This document shows positions 5,179 through 5,309 of a stretch of DNA of 5,309 nucleotides, piece by piece. The DNA is from an uncultured Anaerostipes sp. (GTDB lineage: Bacteria > Bacillota > Clostridia > Lachnospirales > Lachnospiraceae). Position 1 is the first letter of the stretch, and the number at the start of each line of letters is the position of its first letter. Under the pieces are notes generated by a model. It was given only the letters and a program-made list of their open reading frames with translations, searched no databases and was not told the origin of the DNA. The translations under genes and the position numbers were made by a program. Location of the stretch: contig CAAEIR010000177.1 in the NCBI GenBank assembly GCA_900756035.1, positions 1 through 5,309 on the forward strand, given 5' to 3'.

Positions 5179-5309
5179 GTGCGCCATTGGCGCGCTCTAA
5201 CGGGTCCAAGGTCGTGTGTTCTGCAAGCTGTTATCAGCTTGCCAGTGAAAGTCTGGTCAAGGTAATCGCCAGTGAGCCTTGTAGCGAACCTCCAATGCTT
5301 TTGGGTGAC
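5179..5309 (+). mobile_element. Putative second group II intron, 5' end (truncated by window edge)
   Basis: GTGCG at 5179 fits the GUGYG 5' consensus. It opens a perfect 7-bp first stem, GTGCGCC (5179-5185) with GGCGCGC (5189-5195, one T-G). A second perfect hairpin is GCAAGCTG-TTAT-CAGCTTGC (5223-5242). GTAGCGAACC, shared exactly with the first intron at 790-799, follows at 5281-5290. Gene-free, structured sequence of this kind looks like domain I. It begins one base after the first intron ends. The ORF and catalytic domains lie beyond the window, so the call rests on these short signs. Confidence 0.62.

Overview
This window looks like a stack of mobile elements inserted behind a regulatory gene of a low-GC Gram-positive anaerobe. 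An AgrC-like GHKL sensor kinase, a group II intron behind a rho-independent terminator, and this style of IS21 element together suggest Clostridia, probably Lachnospiraceae or a relative. That is an inference from family resemblance; nothing here fixes the species. The kinase stretch is visibly AT-richer than the IS21 stretch, as expected for an imported element.

Layout from left to right. (1) Bases 2-652 hold the C-terminal part of an AgrC-type sensor histidine kinase, cut by the left edge. (2) A strong hairpin terminator (about 694-726) closes that operon. (3) A group II intron starts immediately after it, at 727 (GTGTG), and ends at about 5177. Its 5' ribozyme half fills 727-1231, its reverse transcriptase/maturase gene starts at 1232, and domains V and VI lie at 5107-5174. 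(4) A 2558-bp IS21-family element (2088-4645) has split the maturase gene. It has 14-bp inverted ends (12 matching), a 6-bp target duplication GACCGA, regular 22-23 bp terminal repeats on both sides, and istA and istB genes. (5) Straight after the intron's 3' end, at about 5179, a second group II intron appears to begin (GTGCGCC...), and it runs off the right edge.

How the parts relate. Removing the IS and one copy of GACCGA (2564 bp) joins the two maturase pieces in frame into a 434-residue protein. The RT palm is 5' of the IS; the thumb/X domain is 3' of it, so the intron is probably unable to splice or move with its own protein. The IS lies within the open reading frame looped out of the ribozyme, so the visible catalytic RNA parts are untouched. 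The IS itself appears damaged: istA changes frame near 3616-3630. Its old frame continues to a TGA that overlaps the istB ATG (ATGA), the usual coupled arrangement. istB looks intact.

I see no wholly new gene system. The most interesting points are the nested insertion with a clean scar, the apparent back-to-back introns at one terminator, the phased terminal repeats of the IS, and the istA lesion.
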